Source of the DNA: Nibrella saemangeumensis
Lineage (GTDB): Bacteria; Bacteroidota; Bacteroidia; Cytophagales; Spirosomataceae
Length of the DNA: 64,000 nucleotides
Assembly: GCF_039541915.1 (NCBI RefSeq)
Contig: NZ_BAABHD010000024.1
Coordinates: forward strand, 186,001-250,000
Direction: 5' to 3'
Below, in pieces: positions 17,725 to 24,842 of the stretch. The notes under the pieces were generated by a model. It ran no database searches. It saw only the letters and a list, made by a program, of their open reading frames with translations, and was not told the DNA's origin. The translations under genes were made by a program, and so were the position numbers. Positions within the stretch are counted from its first letter, which is position 1. The number at the start of each line of letters is the position of its first letter.

Positions 17725-17730
17725 ACTCCC

Positions 17731-18375
17731 TTAGGGTGCCAACCGCTCAATCACCCACCTGGCTTCGCCGTCGAGACGGTAGCGGATGCGGTCATGCAGG
17801 CGGCTGGGACGGCCCTGCCAGAACTCAACGGTATCGGGCATGAGCCGGAAACCGCCCCAGTGAGGGGGACGGGGCACATCCTGCCCGGCAAATCGTCCTT
17901 CCAATTCGCGCCAGTTATCTTCCAGCACCTGCCGGCCGGCGATCACTTCGCTCTGGTGCGACACCCAAGCACCGATCTGGCTACCCCGTGGCCGCACCCG
18001 GAAATAGGCATCGGATTCTTCGTCGCTCACCTTCCCAACATGGCCCTCAATGCGCACCTGCCGCTCCAGCTCCGGCCAGAAGAACGTCAGGGCCGCAACC
18101 GGTTGGCCGGTCAGCTCACTTCCCTTGCGGCTGGTGTAATTGGTATAGAAGACAAAGCCGCCTTCGCTGAGCTCTTTCAGCAGCACAATACGACCCGCCG
18201 GACGCCCATCGGCCGATACCGTACTCAGGTGCATGGCGTTCGGCTCGGGTACGCCCGCCTGCAACGCAGCCTCAAACCAGCGGGTAAATTGCGGCACCGG
18301 ATCGGGTAAAACATCTGCTACATCGAATCCGTTTAATGTATATTCCCTCCGTAAATCAGCAAGTACGGTCGACAT
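17731..18375 (-). CDS. pdxH: Pyridoxamine 5'-phosphate oxidase
   Basis: A 214-residue FMN enzyme that oxidises pyridoxine- or pyridoxamine-5'-phosphate to pyridoxal-5'-phosphate. Characteristic blocks are present in order: HLSTVSADGRPAGRIVLLKE, GFVFYTNYTSRKG, ALTFFWPELERQVRIEG, YFRVRPRGSQIGAWVSHQS, and the C-terminal WQGRPSRLHDRIRY followed by WVIERLAP. Length and ends are normal for the family. It is a single gene, convergent with bshB1 and divergent from the DUF349 gene. Confidence 0.96.
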   Translation of the reverse strand: MSTVLADLRREYTLNGFDVADVLPDPVPQFTRWFEAALQAGVPEPNAMHLSTVSADGRPAGRIVLLKELSEGGFVFYTNYTSRKGSELTGQPVAALTFFWPELERQVRIEGHVGKVSDEESDAYFRVRPRGSQIGAWVSHQSEVIAGRQVLEDNWRELEGRFAGQDVPRPPHWGGFRLMPDTVEFWQGRPSRLHDRIRYRLDGEARWVIERLAP

Positions 18376-18464
18376 ATTATTCTATTTAAGTGCCATTCAG
18401 GCATAAACCTACCAGAGAACCGGCTTTTTTTTTACTTTTGCAAAAGTAATTGGTACGCTACCAC

Positions 18465-20921
18465 ATGGCAAACGAAGAACAGGAAATTAACCAGCAAAAG
18501 GATTTGACGCCACCGCCAACCGATATGCTGGATCCGAATGCAACAGAGGACGCTGCTAACGCATCTGCCGAGGCTGGGGAAAACCCCACCGGTTCGACAG
18601 ACGTGGAAGCAACGGAGGAAACCACTATGCAACCAACCCAACCCGAAACCGATACAAATTTACCGGAGGATGTAACGCCGGCAACTGCTCCCAACGCGGA
18701 GACAGACAGCTCCGTTACAGCCGACGAAACTACCCCAATAACGGAGGAAGCAGCTGTGCCCGAAGCGGCTGATGTGACCAGTACCTCCGAGGATAGTGCC
18801 CCACTGGATAGTGCCACACTGGAAAGTGCTCTCCAGGAACAGGACGTTACTGCTCAGGAAGAAACAGCGCCGGAAGCCACCGCACCGGAGAGTGCCGCCC
18901 AGGAAGAGACAGCGCCGGAAGCTGCCGCACCCGCGCAGGTGGGTGATGAGCCGACAGCCGAATCCGAATCTGATGCTCCGTCGGCCGATAGTGAAACTCC
19001 TGTTCCAGCGGCAGCCGCCGAAGCACCATCCGGCTCGACGGACGAACCGGCAGAGCCAGGGACGGAGGCTCTCGATCCGGCCGTGGCCGAAGAAATTACC
19101 GCCGATTATTCGCAGGCAGACATGGAGACTGCCGAAGAGACCACCGCTGCGCCTTCGGAAGATTACAGCCACTATTCGAAAGAAGACTTTGTGGCGCTGC
19201 TGGAAAAGCGGCTGGACTCATTGAAAGGCGAATCGGTAACCCCATCCGACTACAAGAAAGCCGATGAGGTGCTGAAAGAAGTCCGGCCGCTGTTTGACCA
19301 GATCAAGCAGGCGGATCGGGAATCGGCGCAGCAGAAGTATGTAGACGAGAACGGCTCCGAAGAAGGATTCGAATTCAAATACGATGAAACCATCCAGCGC
19401 TTCGATAGTCTGTATAAGCAGATTAAAGCGCAGAAAAATAACTACTTCCAGCAGCTCGACAAAGCTAAGGACGCCAACTTCGCCACTAAGACCGAGTTAC
19501 TGCGTCGCCTGCGCGAACTGGTGGAGGCCGACGAAAACAATGCCGGTGATCCCAAATCGAGCTGGAACGAGTTCAAGCAGATCCAGGAAGAATGGAAATC
19601 GGCGGGCAATATCAACTCCCCGCACAACGCTACGTTATGGGCTACCTACCACGCGCTGGTAGACCGGTATTACAGCAACCGCAACATCTACTTCGAACTG
19701 AAGGAGCTTGACCGGAAAAAAAACCTGACGCTGAAGACCGAAGTCATTGAGAAGGTAGAGGCCATGGCCAAAGACTCCTCGGAGAAGCCGGTTACCCGCC
19801 AGACCATCGACGAAGCCAACGCCCTGTTTGAAGAGTACAAGCACATTGGTCCGGCCCCGAAGGCCGATCAGGAAGCGCTCTGGCAGCGCATGAAGCTGGC
19901 CCTCGACACGCTGTATGACAAGCGTCGGGAGCAGTCAGAGGAGCAGCGGAAAGAATCGGCACAGTTGTACGAAGAGAAATCGAAGCTGTACGAAGACCTG
20001 GTGCCGTTTACCTCATTTACCTCCAACAGCATCAACGACTGGAACGACAAGACCAAAGAGGTCATGTCCATTCAGGAGCGCTGGAACAACTTGCGTGGCC
20101 CGATGCCCCGCGAAGAAGGCAAAGAGCTGAGCAAGAAGTTCTGGGCGGCTCTGAAGTCGTTTTTCCACAACAAAGGAGAGTTCTTCAAGCAGCTTGAATC
20201 CAAGCGGGAACAGAACCTCCAGCAGAAGGTGTCGCTCTGCGAGCAGGTAGAGGGCATTCTGGAGTCGGGCGACGAATCGCCGGAAGCTACCCAGAAGGTC
20301 ATTGAATTGCAGCGTCAGTGGAAAACCATCGGTCAGGTACCCGAGAAACAAAAGAACAGTATTTTCGAGCGATTCAAAACGGCCTGCGATGCCTTCTTTA
20401 ATCGGAAGCGGTCGAAGAACCAGGCGGTAGAGAAAGAGTTTGAAGAAAACCTGGCGAAGAAGGTAGCCCTCTGCGAGCGCATTGAAGCAGCCGCGAAGGA
20501 AGGTGCTGATCTGTCGAACCTGAACGAGTTCAAGCGCGAATGGGCCAGCATCGGCTTTGTGCCGAAGAAAGATATGCAGACGATCCAGAAGCGGTACATC
20601 AACGCTATCAACGCGCTGGTGGGCTCGACCGGTAAGCTGTCGTCGAAGGAGAAGGAGCGCGTGATGCTCGAAAACGAAGCCGAACTGGCCCGCGAGGGCG
20701 GAGGTGGCGGCCGCGAGCTGTACAAGCGGGAGGGTGACATTCGCCGGCGTATTACGGCGCTGGAGAACGACATTGCCACGTACCGCAACAACATCGAGTT
20801 TTTTGCCCGCTCAAAAGGAGCCGACAAACTCCGCGCCGACATCGATCGGAAGATCGATGCCGCCCAGAAGCAGGTCGACGAATTACGTCACCAGCTCAAG
20901 GTAATTCAACAGGCTCAGTAA
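18465..20921 (+). CDS. Large DUF349 repeat protein with acidic N-terminal tail
   Basis: An 818-residue protein from the ATG at 18465; a TTG 15 nt earlier is less likely. Residues 1 to about 230 are low-complexity and strongly acidic (runs of Ala, Glu, Pro, Thr, for example QEETAPEAAAP), probably disordered. From about 235 to the end it is helical and charged, with repeated W-x(n)-[FW] segments of the DUF349 type (SWNEFKQIQEEWKSAG; LQRQWKTIGQVPEKQ; FKREWASIGFVPKKD) and a final coiled coil. DUF349 proteins are common in Bacteroidota and their role is not established. No signal peptide. A TACTTTTG box (18432-18439) lies just upstream. Confidence 0.85.
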   Translation: MANEEQEINQQKDLTPPPTDMLDPNATEDAANASAEAGENPTGSTDVEATEETTMQPTQPETDTNLPEDVTPATAPNAETDSSVTADETTPITEEAAVPEAADVTSTSEDSAPLDSATLESALQEQDVTAQEETAPEATAPESAAQEETAPEAAAPAQVGDEPTAESESDAPSADSETPVPAAAAEAPSGSTDEPAEPGTEALDPAVAEEITADYSQADMETAEETTAAPSEDYSHYSKEDFVALLEKRLDSLKGESVTPSDYKKADEVLKEVRPLFDQIKQADRESAQQKYVDENGSEEGFEFKYDETIQRFDSLYKQIKAQKNNYFQQLDKAKDANFATKTELLRRLRELVEADENNAGDPKSSWNEFKQIQEEWKSAGNINSPHNATLWATYHALVDRYYSNRNIYFELKELDRKKNLTLKTEVIEKVEAMAKDSSEKPVTRQTIDEANALFEEYKHIGPAPKADQEALWQRMKLALDTLYDKRREQSEEQRKESAQLYEEKSKLYEDLVPFTSFTSNSINDWNDKTKEVMSIQERWNNLRGPMPREEGKELSKKFWAALKSFFHNKGEFFKQLESKREQNLQQKVSLCEQVEGILESGDESPEATQKVIELQRQWKTIGQVPEKQKNSIFERFKTACDAFFNRKRSKNQAVEKEFEENLAKKVALCERIEAAAKEGADLSNLNEFKREWASIGFVPKKDMQTIQKRYINAINALVGSTGKLSSKEKERVMLENEAELAREGGGGGRELYKREGDIRRRITALENDIATYRNNIEFFARSKGADKLRADIDRKIDAAQKQVDELRHQLKVIQQAQ

Positions 20922-20933
20922 CAATACTTTTAG

Positions 20934-20977
20934 TGGCCACTGACGTCAAAAATGTGATTTTTAGCCGCCAGTGGCCA
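20934..20977 (+). terminator. Nested terminator hairpin after the DUF349 gene
   Basis: Outer arms TGGCCACTG (20934-20942) and CAGTGGCCA (20969-20977) enclose an inner AAAAAT/ATTTTT stem. TTTTATTT follows. Confidence 0.75.
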
Positions 20978-20995
20978 TTTTATTTATCCGAATAC

Positions 20996-21026
20996 TTGCG
21001 CAATACAGGCCAGCCGTCTATATTTG
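20996..21026 (+). promoter_or_regulatory. Putative tRNA promoter
   Basis: CTTG (20995-20998) and TATATTTG (21019-21026) are separated by 20 nt, a good match to the Bacteroidota -33/-7 pattern. Transcription would begin about 8 nt before the tRNA-like segment at 21050. Confidence 0.5.
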
Positions 21027-21049
21027 CACCACAATTCGGAAACGAATAA

Positions 21050-21120
21050 GCCTCCATAGCTCAGCTGCGGTTCGTCGCACGATAGAGCAACTGATTTATA
21101 ACCAGTAGGTCAGCCCGGAG
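21050..21120 (+). pseudogene. Truncated, chimeric tRNA-like segment
   Basis: The first 18 bases are identical to tRNA-Thr at 21129. A 15-base insertion (CGGTTCGTCGCACGA) then disrupts the D loop. The sequence resumes TAGAGCAACTGA, then the anticodon loop TTTATAA (anticodon UAU) with an A-C mismatch closing the stem. After AGGTC the T arm and the 3' acceptor strand are missing. The insert contains GGTTCG, which looks like a T-loop fragment. It cannot fold as a normal tRNA and is best read as a rearranged remnant upstream of the intact gene. Confidence 0.7.
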
Positions 21121-21128
21121 TAATATAA

Positions 21129-21201
<73 letters not shown>

Positions 21202-21212
21202 CTTAAAAATCA

Positions 21213-21243
21213 AGCACTTAGCAGGAATGTTAAGTGCTTTTTT
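21213..21243 (+). terminator. Terminator after tRNA-Thr
   Basis: AGCACTTA (21213-21220) pairs with TAAGTGCT (21231-21238) and is followed by a run of T. Confidence 0.85.
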
Positions 21244-21339
21244 GTTTTGGTTTACACTTTTTCGGATGCTACCACTTGTTAAGGTATTGATTGCTGAAAT
21301 AATTTCTTTTTTCTGACCGTCATTTTTGTCACTTTCGTC

Positions 21340-21435
21340 ATGGCTCAGAAGTTAATCGGCAAAAGCGGCATGAGCATGGAACTACTTGAAGACATTAACC
21401 TGACAGACTTGGACACTAAACCCGCAGGGCCATGA
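21340..21435 (+). CDS. 31-residue hypothetical peptide coupled to next gene
   Basis: A short open frame beginning MAQKLIGKSG and ending DTKPAGP. Its stop overlaps the start of the following gene as ATGA (21432-21435), a usual sign of translational coupling. It is acidic in its second half and has no recognised family. It might be a leader peptide or a true small protein. Support is only the overlap and a start well placed after CATTTTTG, a promoter-like box. Confidence 0.4.
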   Translation: MAQKLIGKSGMSMELLEDINLTDLDTKPAGP

Positions 21436-21695
21436 TCGAGGCATACAAACTACTGAATCAGGCTCTCATAGAGGAAAGGGGTCTTACGCAAAGCGGGTAC
21501 CGGGCGACAGCCGTGGAACTGAATGAAGTCTTGATTGTCCGGCTTTCTCATTCCAGCAAACCGGATCTGGTTATTGCTGTGCGCCAGCGCCTGGGCTCGA
21601 CCATGGAGGTAAATTTCTATTCTTACGATGGTCATGGCACCACCGAAACCTATGCCAACGCCCGGCTGGCTGCGGATGCTGTACTGAATTTGTAA
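21432..21695 (+). CDS. Small hypothetical protein (87 residues)
   Basis: An 87-residue protein with an alpha/beta pattern: an N-terminal helix (MIEAYKLLNQALIEERG), alternating strands (AVELNEVLIVRLS, DLVIAVRQRL, MEVNFYSYDGHG) and a last helix (ANARLAADAVLNL). I do not recognise it. It overlaps the 31-residue frame by 4 bases, and a GC-rich hairpin follows. It sits between tRNA-Thr and a run of broken genes, so it may be a survivor of an acquired segment. Confidence 0.5.
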   Translation: MIEAYKLLNQALIEERGLTQSGYRATAVELNEVLIVRLSHSSKPDLVIAVRQRLGSTMEVNFYSYDGHGTTETYANARLAADAVLNL

Positions 21696-21723
21696 ATTGC
21701 TTTTGTTTGAATTATAAGACAGG

Positions 21724-21743
21724 CCCCGGCGATGCTGGGGCTT
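21724..21743 (+). terminator. Weak terminator-like hairpin
   Basis: GCCCC and GGGGC arms around GGCGATGCT, followed by TTTG. It is well placed after the 87-residue gene but has a short T tract. Confidence 0.45.
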
Positions 21744-21851
21744 TGTATTAAGTAGGACAATCTCACGCATATTAAAAAAGCTTTCAATCTCCCTACCAAT
21801 CCCGCATGCATTCGACTTATCTTGGCCAAGTAACCAATCACATAAACACCA

Positions 21852-22091
21852 ATGAACTTACAGCCATTTCACCAGAAAATCCTTAAAGCCCTCACTGATT
21901 CGCCCCGGTTGTATCTTGAGTCGTTGGCCGAAAAAACGGACATGCCTAAACAGGCGTGCAAAGAAATATGCCAGTAATATCCCTTCCGCCAATACGTTGA
22001 CGAAGAGCGTGAACTAGCCCGAGGCACAGATACCTGGATATATTCCTTAAACGATAACGGTAAAGCACTGGCCAAAACCCTGGAGATGTAA
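21852..22091 (+). pseudogene. Small winged-helix-like gene interrupted by an in-frame TAA
   Basis: From the ATG at 21852 the frame reads MNLQPFHQKILKALTDSP...LESLAEKTDMPKQACKEICQ, then hits TAA at 21975-21977. The same frame continues without interruption as YPFRQYVDEERELARGTDTW...LNDNGKALAKTLEM to a stop at 22089. The whole would be 79 residues in a helix-turn-helix plus wing arrangement like small MarR/DNA-binding modules. The continuity across the stop argues for one nonsense change in a formerly intact gene. A functional 41-residue product is possible but less likely. Confidence 0.6.
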
Positions 22092-22099
22092 GCCAGTCC

Positions 22100-22302
22100 A
22101 TGAAACATTTCCTCAAACTCCACCGCGAGGGCCCCCCGCCGAACTGTTGATCCAGGCGGATCACATCCTCCCCGTGGAAGACGTTGACGGGCAGGCGGCT
22201 ATCCACGTGGCCGGCATTCCCGGCCCGATCCTGAGGCAGGAATCTTACGCCGATGTCAAGCTGAGGCTAATGGCGGTGTTTGGCAACGATGCGATTGCGT
22301 AG
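22100..22302 (+). pseudogene. Small hypothetical gene frameshifted in a C run
   Basis: The ATG at 22100 reads MKHFLKLHREGPPPNC and stops. Shifting by one base inside the C6 run at 22131-22136 gives a continuous frame, PPAELLIQADHILPVEDVDG...ESYADVKLRLMAVFGNDAIA, to a stop at 22300. The combined 66-67 residues resemble small beta-rich proteins that I associate with Cytophagales genomes, without a name. Length 203 nt is not a multiple of three, so either a base was gained or lost or the run contains a sequencing error. Confidence 0.55.
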
Positions 22303-22370
22303 GGCAGGCCGGCAACATTTATTGGCCAATCGGGGTTAGATAGGCAATAAACATAAACTAAGGCATTAAG

Positions 22371-22399
22371 GCCGGCTGCACCCTGTAGCTGGCTTTTTT
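22371..22399 (+). terminator. Terminator-like hairpin
   Basis: GCCGGCT pairs imperfectly with AGCTGGC, followed by TTTTTT. It lies 68 bp after the frameshifted small gene. Confidence 0.55.
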
Positions 22400-22490
22400 G
22401 TACCCTGGCCAGAAGGCAGCTCATGCAACGTTTGTGGCAGACAGGCACTCTTTGACCCATTAGAGTAAAGGAAAAAGATGGATTACGAAA

Positions 22491-22517
22491 AACCGGCTGC
22501 TGTGTGGCCGGTTTTTT
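22491..22517 (+). terminator. Terminator-like hairpin
   Basis: AACCGG (22491-22496) pairs with CCGGTT (22508-22513) and a T tract follows. No intact gene precedes it. Confidence 0.5.
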
Positions 22518-22809
22518 TGCGAAAGCCCTGGCCACTCGCTGGAAAAAGCAGTAAGCCGGGTAAGCGCTCAGACGCGGGTTATTGCCGTCTGGATGCCTAA
22601 CACAGACATTGTCGGTGAAGGCAACTGGTTTGACTATCGAGTGAACGTGGAGGAACTGACCAGATACCCACGCTGCTTTAACTCCCTCCACACTGCCAGG
22701 AATGGGTTATCCTTTTCCAAAGCGGCAAGGTCAGGAAAAGCTGTTATTAGTAGCCCACATTTCAGAAAGAGGTACCGTAAGGTGGTACGAATTTGTATGA
22801 CCATTGTAT

Positions 22810-23013
22810 TCAGCCTTGTGCTTCTGGTGTCGGGCTGCTTTGTTTCCGTAACAGTCGGCCAATAACCACAGCAGTACGCCCATTCTCAAACTGAACCAGC
22901 ATTGAGCCGTTTTTGCCGCGAATAGTCTTGCCATCAGCCCGGCGAACGGCTGAACAGGTTGCGCCCTTCAGATCCGGATCAGTCATTCGATCACCTAAAT
23001 ACGTGTAGATCAT
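22810..23013 (-). CDS. Small hypothetical protein (67 residues)
   Basis: A 67-residue protein: MIYTYLGDRMTDPDLKGATC, then AVRRADGKTIRGKNGSMLV, then FENGRTAVVIGRLLRKQ. It reads as a compact beta-barrel-like small protein with two basic loops. I have seen similar short proteins in Cytophagales but know no function or family name. No signal peptide or membrane span. The chance of real coding is fair given its even composition compared with the opposite-strand frame. Confidence 0.55.
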   Translation of the reverse strand: MIYTYLGDRMTDPDLKGATCSAVRRADGKTIRGKNGSMLVQFENGRTAVVIGRLLRKQSSPTPEAQG

Positions 23014-23096
23014 AATAATCCGTGTATCTTTAAAGAGGTTCCTTCGGTTTTCTACTGAACAACGGTTACGGCGTTGGGCGACAGGACAGGTAGGAG

Positions 23097-23372
23097 TTAA
23101 GGATTAATTAGCATAAGATCATCGGTAATAGCTTGTTCGTCGGAGGTAGTTAGTTGACCGTTCCGCAAAAAACGGTAGTAGGCCTGGCCGGCTCGTAGTG
23201 CAGCGCCCCTATTGCCACTGACCAGAGCCTCCGCGTACCGGTGGCGCAGGTGTTCCAACTGCGCCGTACGCTGCTGCCGGAGCTGGGCAAGCTTCGAGAT
23301 TTGATTGTCTTCGTACAGGATCAGCAGGATGACAGCTGCCTCCATCACTATAAAAATGATGTTCATGGTCAT
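23097..23372 (-). CDS. Small membrane-anchored coiled-coil protein
   Basis: From the ATG at 23372 (preceded by GAGGAAG) the product is 91 residues. An N-terminal span (MNIIFIVMEAAVILLILY, about 3-20) is followed by a charged helical tail (ISKLAQLRQQRTAQLEHLRHRYAEALVSG...AGQAYYRFLRNG). A longer frame opens at 23450 but its extra residues look unlike coding sequence. A start 6 nt later is equally possible. No known family. It is likely an inner-membrane protein with a cytoplasmic tail; role unknown. Confidence 0.55.
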   Translation of the reverse strand: MTMNIIFIVMEAAVILLILYEDNQISKLAQLRQQRTAQLEHLRHRYAEALVSGNRGAALRAGQAYYRFLRNGQLTTSDEQAITDDLMLINP

Positions 23373-23529
23373 TGCTTCCTCATATTGCCAGTAAAGCCTC
23401 TGCCAGCACTCCAGGCTGACAACCCTGCAAAAAAGGTGAAGTAATGCCAAACATAGAAACGAATAATGACCAGCGGTTTAAAGGCGGTGAAGACCGGCCG
23501 CCCTGTTTATTCAACTACCGTTGGTCTAC

Positions 23530-23883
23530 TTACCGTGCCATCCTTACCATATGCACACATTCAAAGAGTTTTTCCCGGTTATACTTGTTGGTGATTCGTT
23601 TGTGGTTGATCAGGTCTACAATGGTCCCGATCAGCAAAAGGCCACCGGTGAAGAAGTAGAGGAGTCCCATCCAGATATGACCGAGCACAAAGCGGTGAAC
23701 ACCGGCCACCCCTACAAAACCCAGTAAAGCCAGAATCAGGGTCAGTGTAGGGTCCCGGCGCTTACTCTGATACAGCATGACCAGTTGCCGCTGCTGGTTT
23801 TCGGTCATGTCTTTCGTGGCACCCTGAAGCATCATCATCTCTTCGGGCTGGAGGCCGGGAATCATCAGAAAGTCCTGAGTCAT
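23530..23883 (-). CDS. TM2 domain membrane protein
   Basis: A 117-residue protein from the ATG at 23883; an in-frame ATG at 23964 would add 27 residues of doubtful value. The N-terminal part (EEMMMLQGATKDMTENQQRQLVMLYQSKRRDP) is helical and is followed by a TM2 domain: LILALLGFVGVAGVHRFVLGHIWMG, then LLYFFTGGLLLIGTIVDLI. The DR[F]-like element in TM2 domains is here VHRFVLG. TM2 proteins are two-span membrane proteins with no settled role. The gene follows ydcF-like on the same strand with a gap of about 120 bp. Confidence 0.85.
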   Translation of the reverse strand: MTQDFLMIPGLQPEEMMMLQGATKDMTENQQRQLVMLYQSKRRDPTLTLILALLGFVGVAGVHRFVLGHIWMGLLYFFTGGLLLIGTIVDLINHKRITNKYNREKLFECVHMVRMAR

Positions 23884-24001
23884 AGCAGTAGCAGTTTGAT
23901 TGTCCTGATAAATAACAAAAAACAGCCCCGCTGTGCCTGTTGACCAGACGAGTTTTTTATCCATTCCGGCGGATTAGACGAATCGCCCGCTGCCGGATGC
24001 G

Positions 24002-24661
24002 TCAGTCTCTGACCAAATGCTTATCGTAACCGGCCTCTACCAGTGTCTCGTAAGCGGCCCAGACATCATCGGGAATCTCCTGAGGTATCTGAAACCCTTT
24101 GGTCGGATACAGCCGGATGCGCTGTAAATCGCCAACCATGATGCTGATAACGGCATCAGGCGGCAGATCCGGGTTGGAATATTCACTGAGATACTCATCA
24201 AACGTGGCCTGGGGAGACGTAACAATCACGTGCTTCTCAGGCCATACTTTTCGGAAGGTGACATAGCTCCGTCGCTCCATATACGGCTTTTGCACCACAA
24301 TGAAGGTCTCCGGGCTCAGGTTCCGCTCTGCCAGAAGCTGCCGGGTAAACTGAACGTTCTCCCCCGTATTGGTCGATTGGTTTTCGATCAGAATATGTTC
24401 GGCCGGCACGCCCAATTCCATGGCAATGCGGGCAAACTGGTCGGCTTCGGGTTCGGTCCACATAGAACGGGTAATCACCCCCAGACCCCCCGAAAAAATC
24501 AGCAACGGGGCCCAGCCTTCCAGAAACAACCGGGCCCCACGTTCGGCCACCCGCGTGTCGTAGCTGCAGAGGACCAGAATGGCGTCGGCCTTTTCGAGGG
24601 TATGATTCAGATGGTGATAATGCCAGAGCTTTTCGGCCAGATCGTGTATGTACTGGTTCAT
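24002..24661 (-). CDS. YdcF family (DUF218) protein
   Basis: A 219-residue cytoplasmic protein of the DUF218/YdcF group: ADAILVLCSYDTRVAERGARLFLEG (about 25-49), LLIFSGGLG, ILIENQSTNTGENVQFTRQLL, and FIVVQKPYMERRSYVTFRKVWP. Related proteins include E. coli YdcF, which binds S-adenosylmethionine, and the envelope proteins SanA and ElyC. There is no signal peptide or membrane span, which makes it YdcF-like rather than ElyC-like. Biological role not established. Confidence 0.88.
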   Translation of the reverse strand: MNQYIHDLAEKLWHYHHLNHTLEKADAILVLCSYDTRVAERGARLFLEGWAPLLIFSGGLGVITRSMWTEPEADQFARIAMELGVPAEHILIENQSTNTGENVQFTRQLLAERNLSPETFIVVQKPYMERRSYVTFRKVWPEKHVIVTSPQATFDEYLSEYSNPDLPPDAVISIMVGDLQRIRLYPTKGFQIPQEIPDDVWAAYETLVEAGYDKHLVRD

Positions 24662-24842
24662 GGTGCGTGTTAAACAAGGGCTTTAGCTGTCCAAAAACTA
24701 GATTTCTGCGATAAATAATACGACAAAACGTAATCACTTATCCAACGGTAAAAGGATGTCTTGCATCCTATGTAAGAATCGTTTCTTTTTGCGCCCTATT
24801 TGACAAATTTCTAAAATTTTACGCTTTTCTTTTCATCTATTC

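Larger units (their letters stand above)
22303..22809. other. Stretch without a confident gene; two terminator-like hairpins
   Basis: No open frame here looks convincingly coding. The frame at 22593-22865 (MPNTDIVGEGNWFDYRVNVEE...) starts like a real protein but turns into low-quality sequence and runs antisense into the gene at 22810. The same frame is open upstream of that ATG (RVSAQTRVIAVW). It may be the tail of a decayed gene. Two hairpins with T tracts (22371-22399 and 22491-22517) suggest lost genes upstream of each. Confidence 0.4.

Noticed and set aside
22593..22865. 90-residue plus-strand protein
   Set aside because: The first part might be a relic, but the second half is antisense to a more convincing gene at 22810-23013 and composition degrades. 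Kept only as a note on the spacer.
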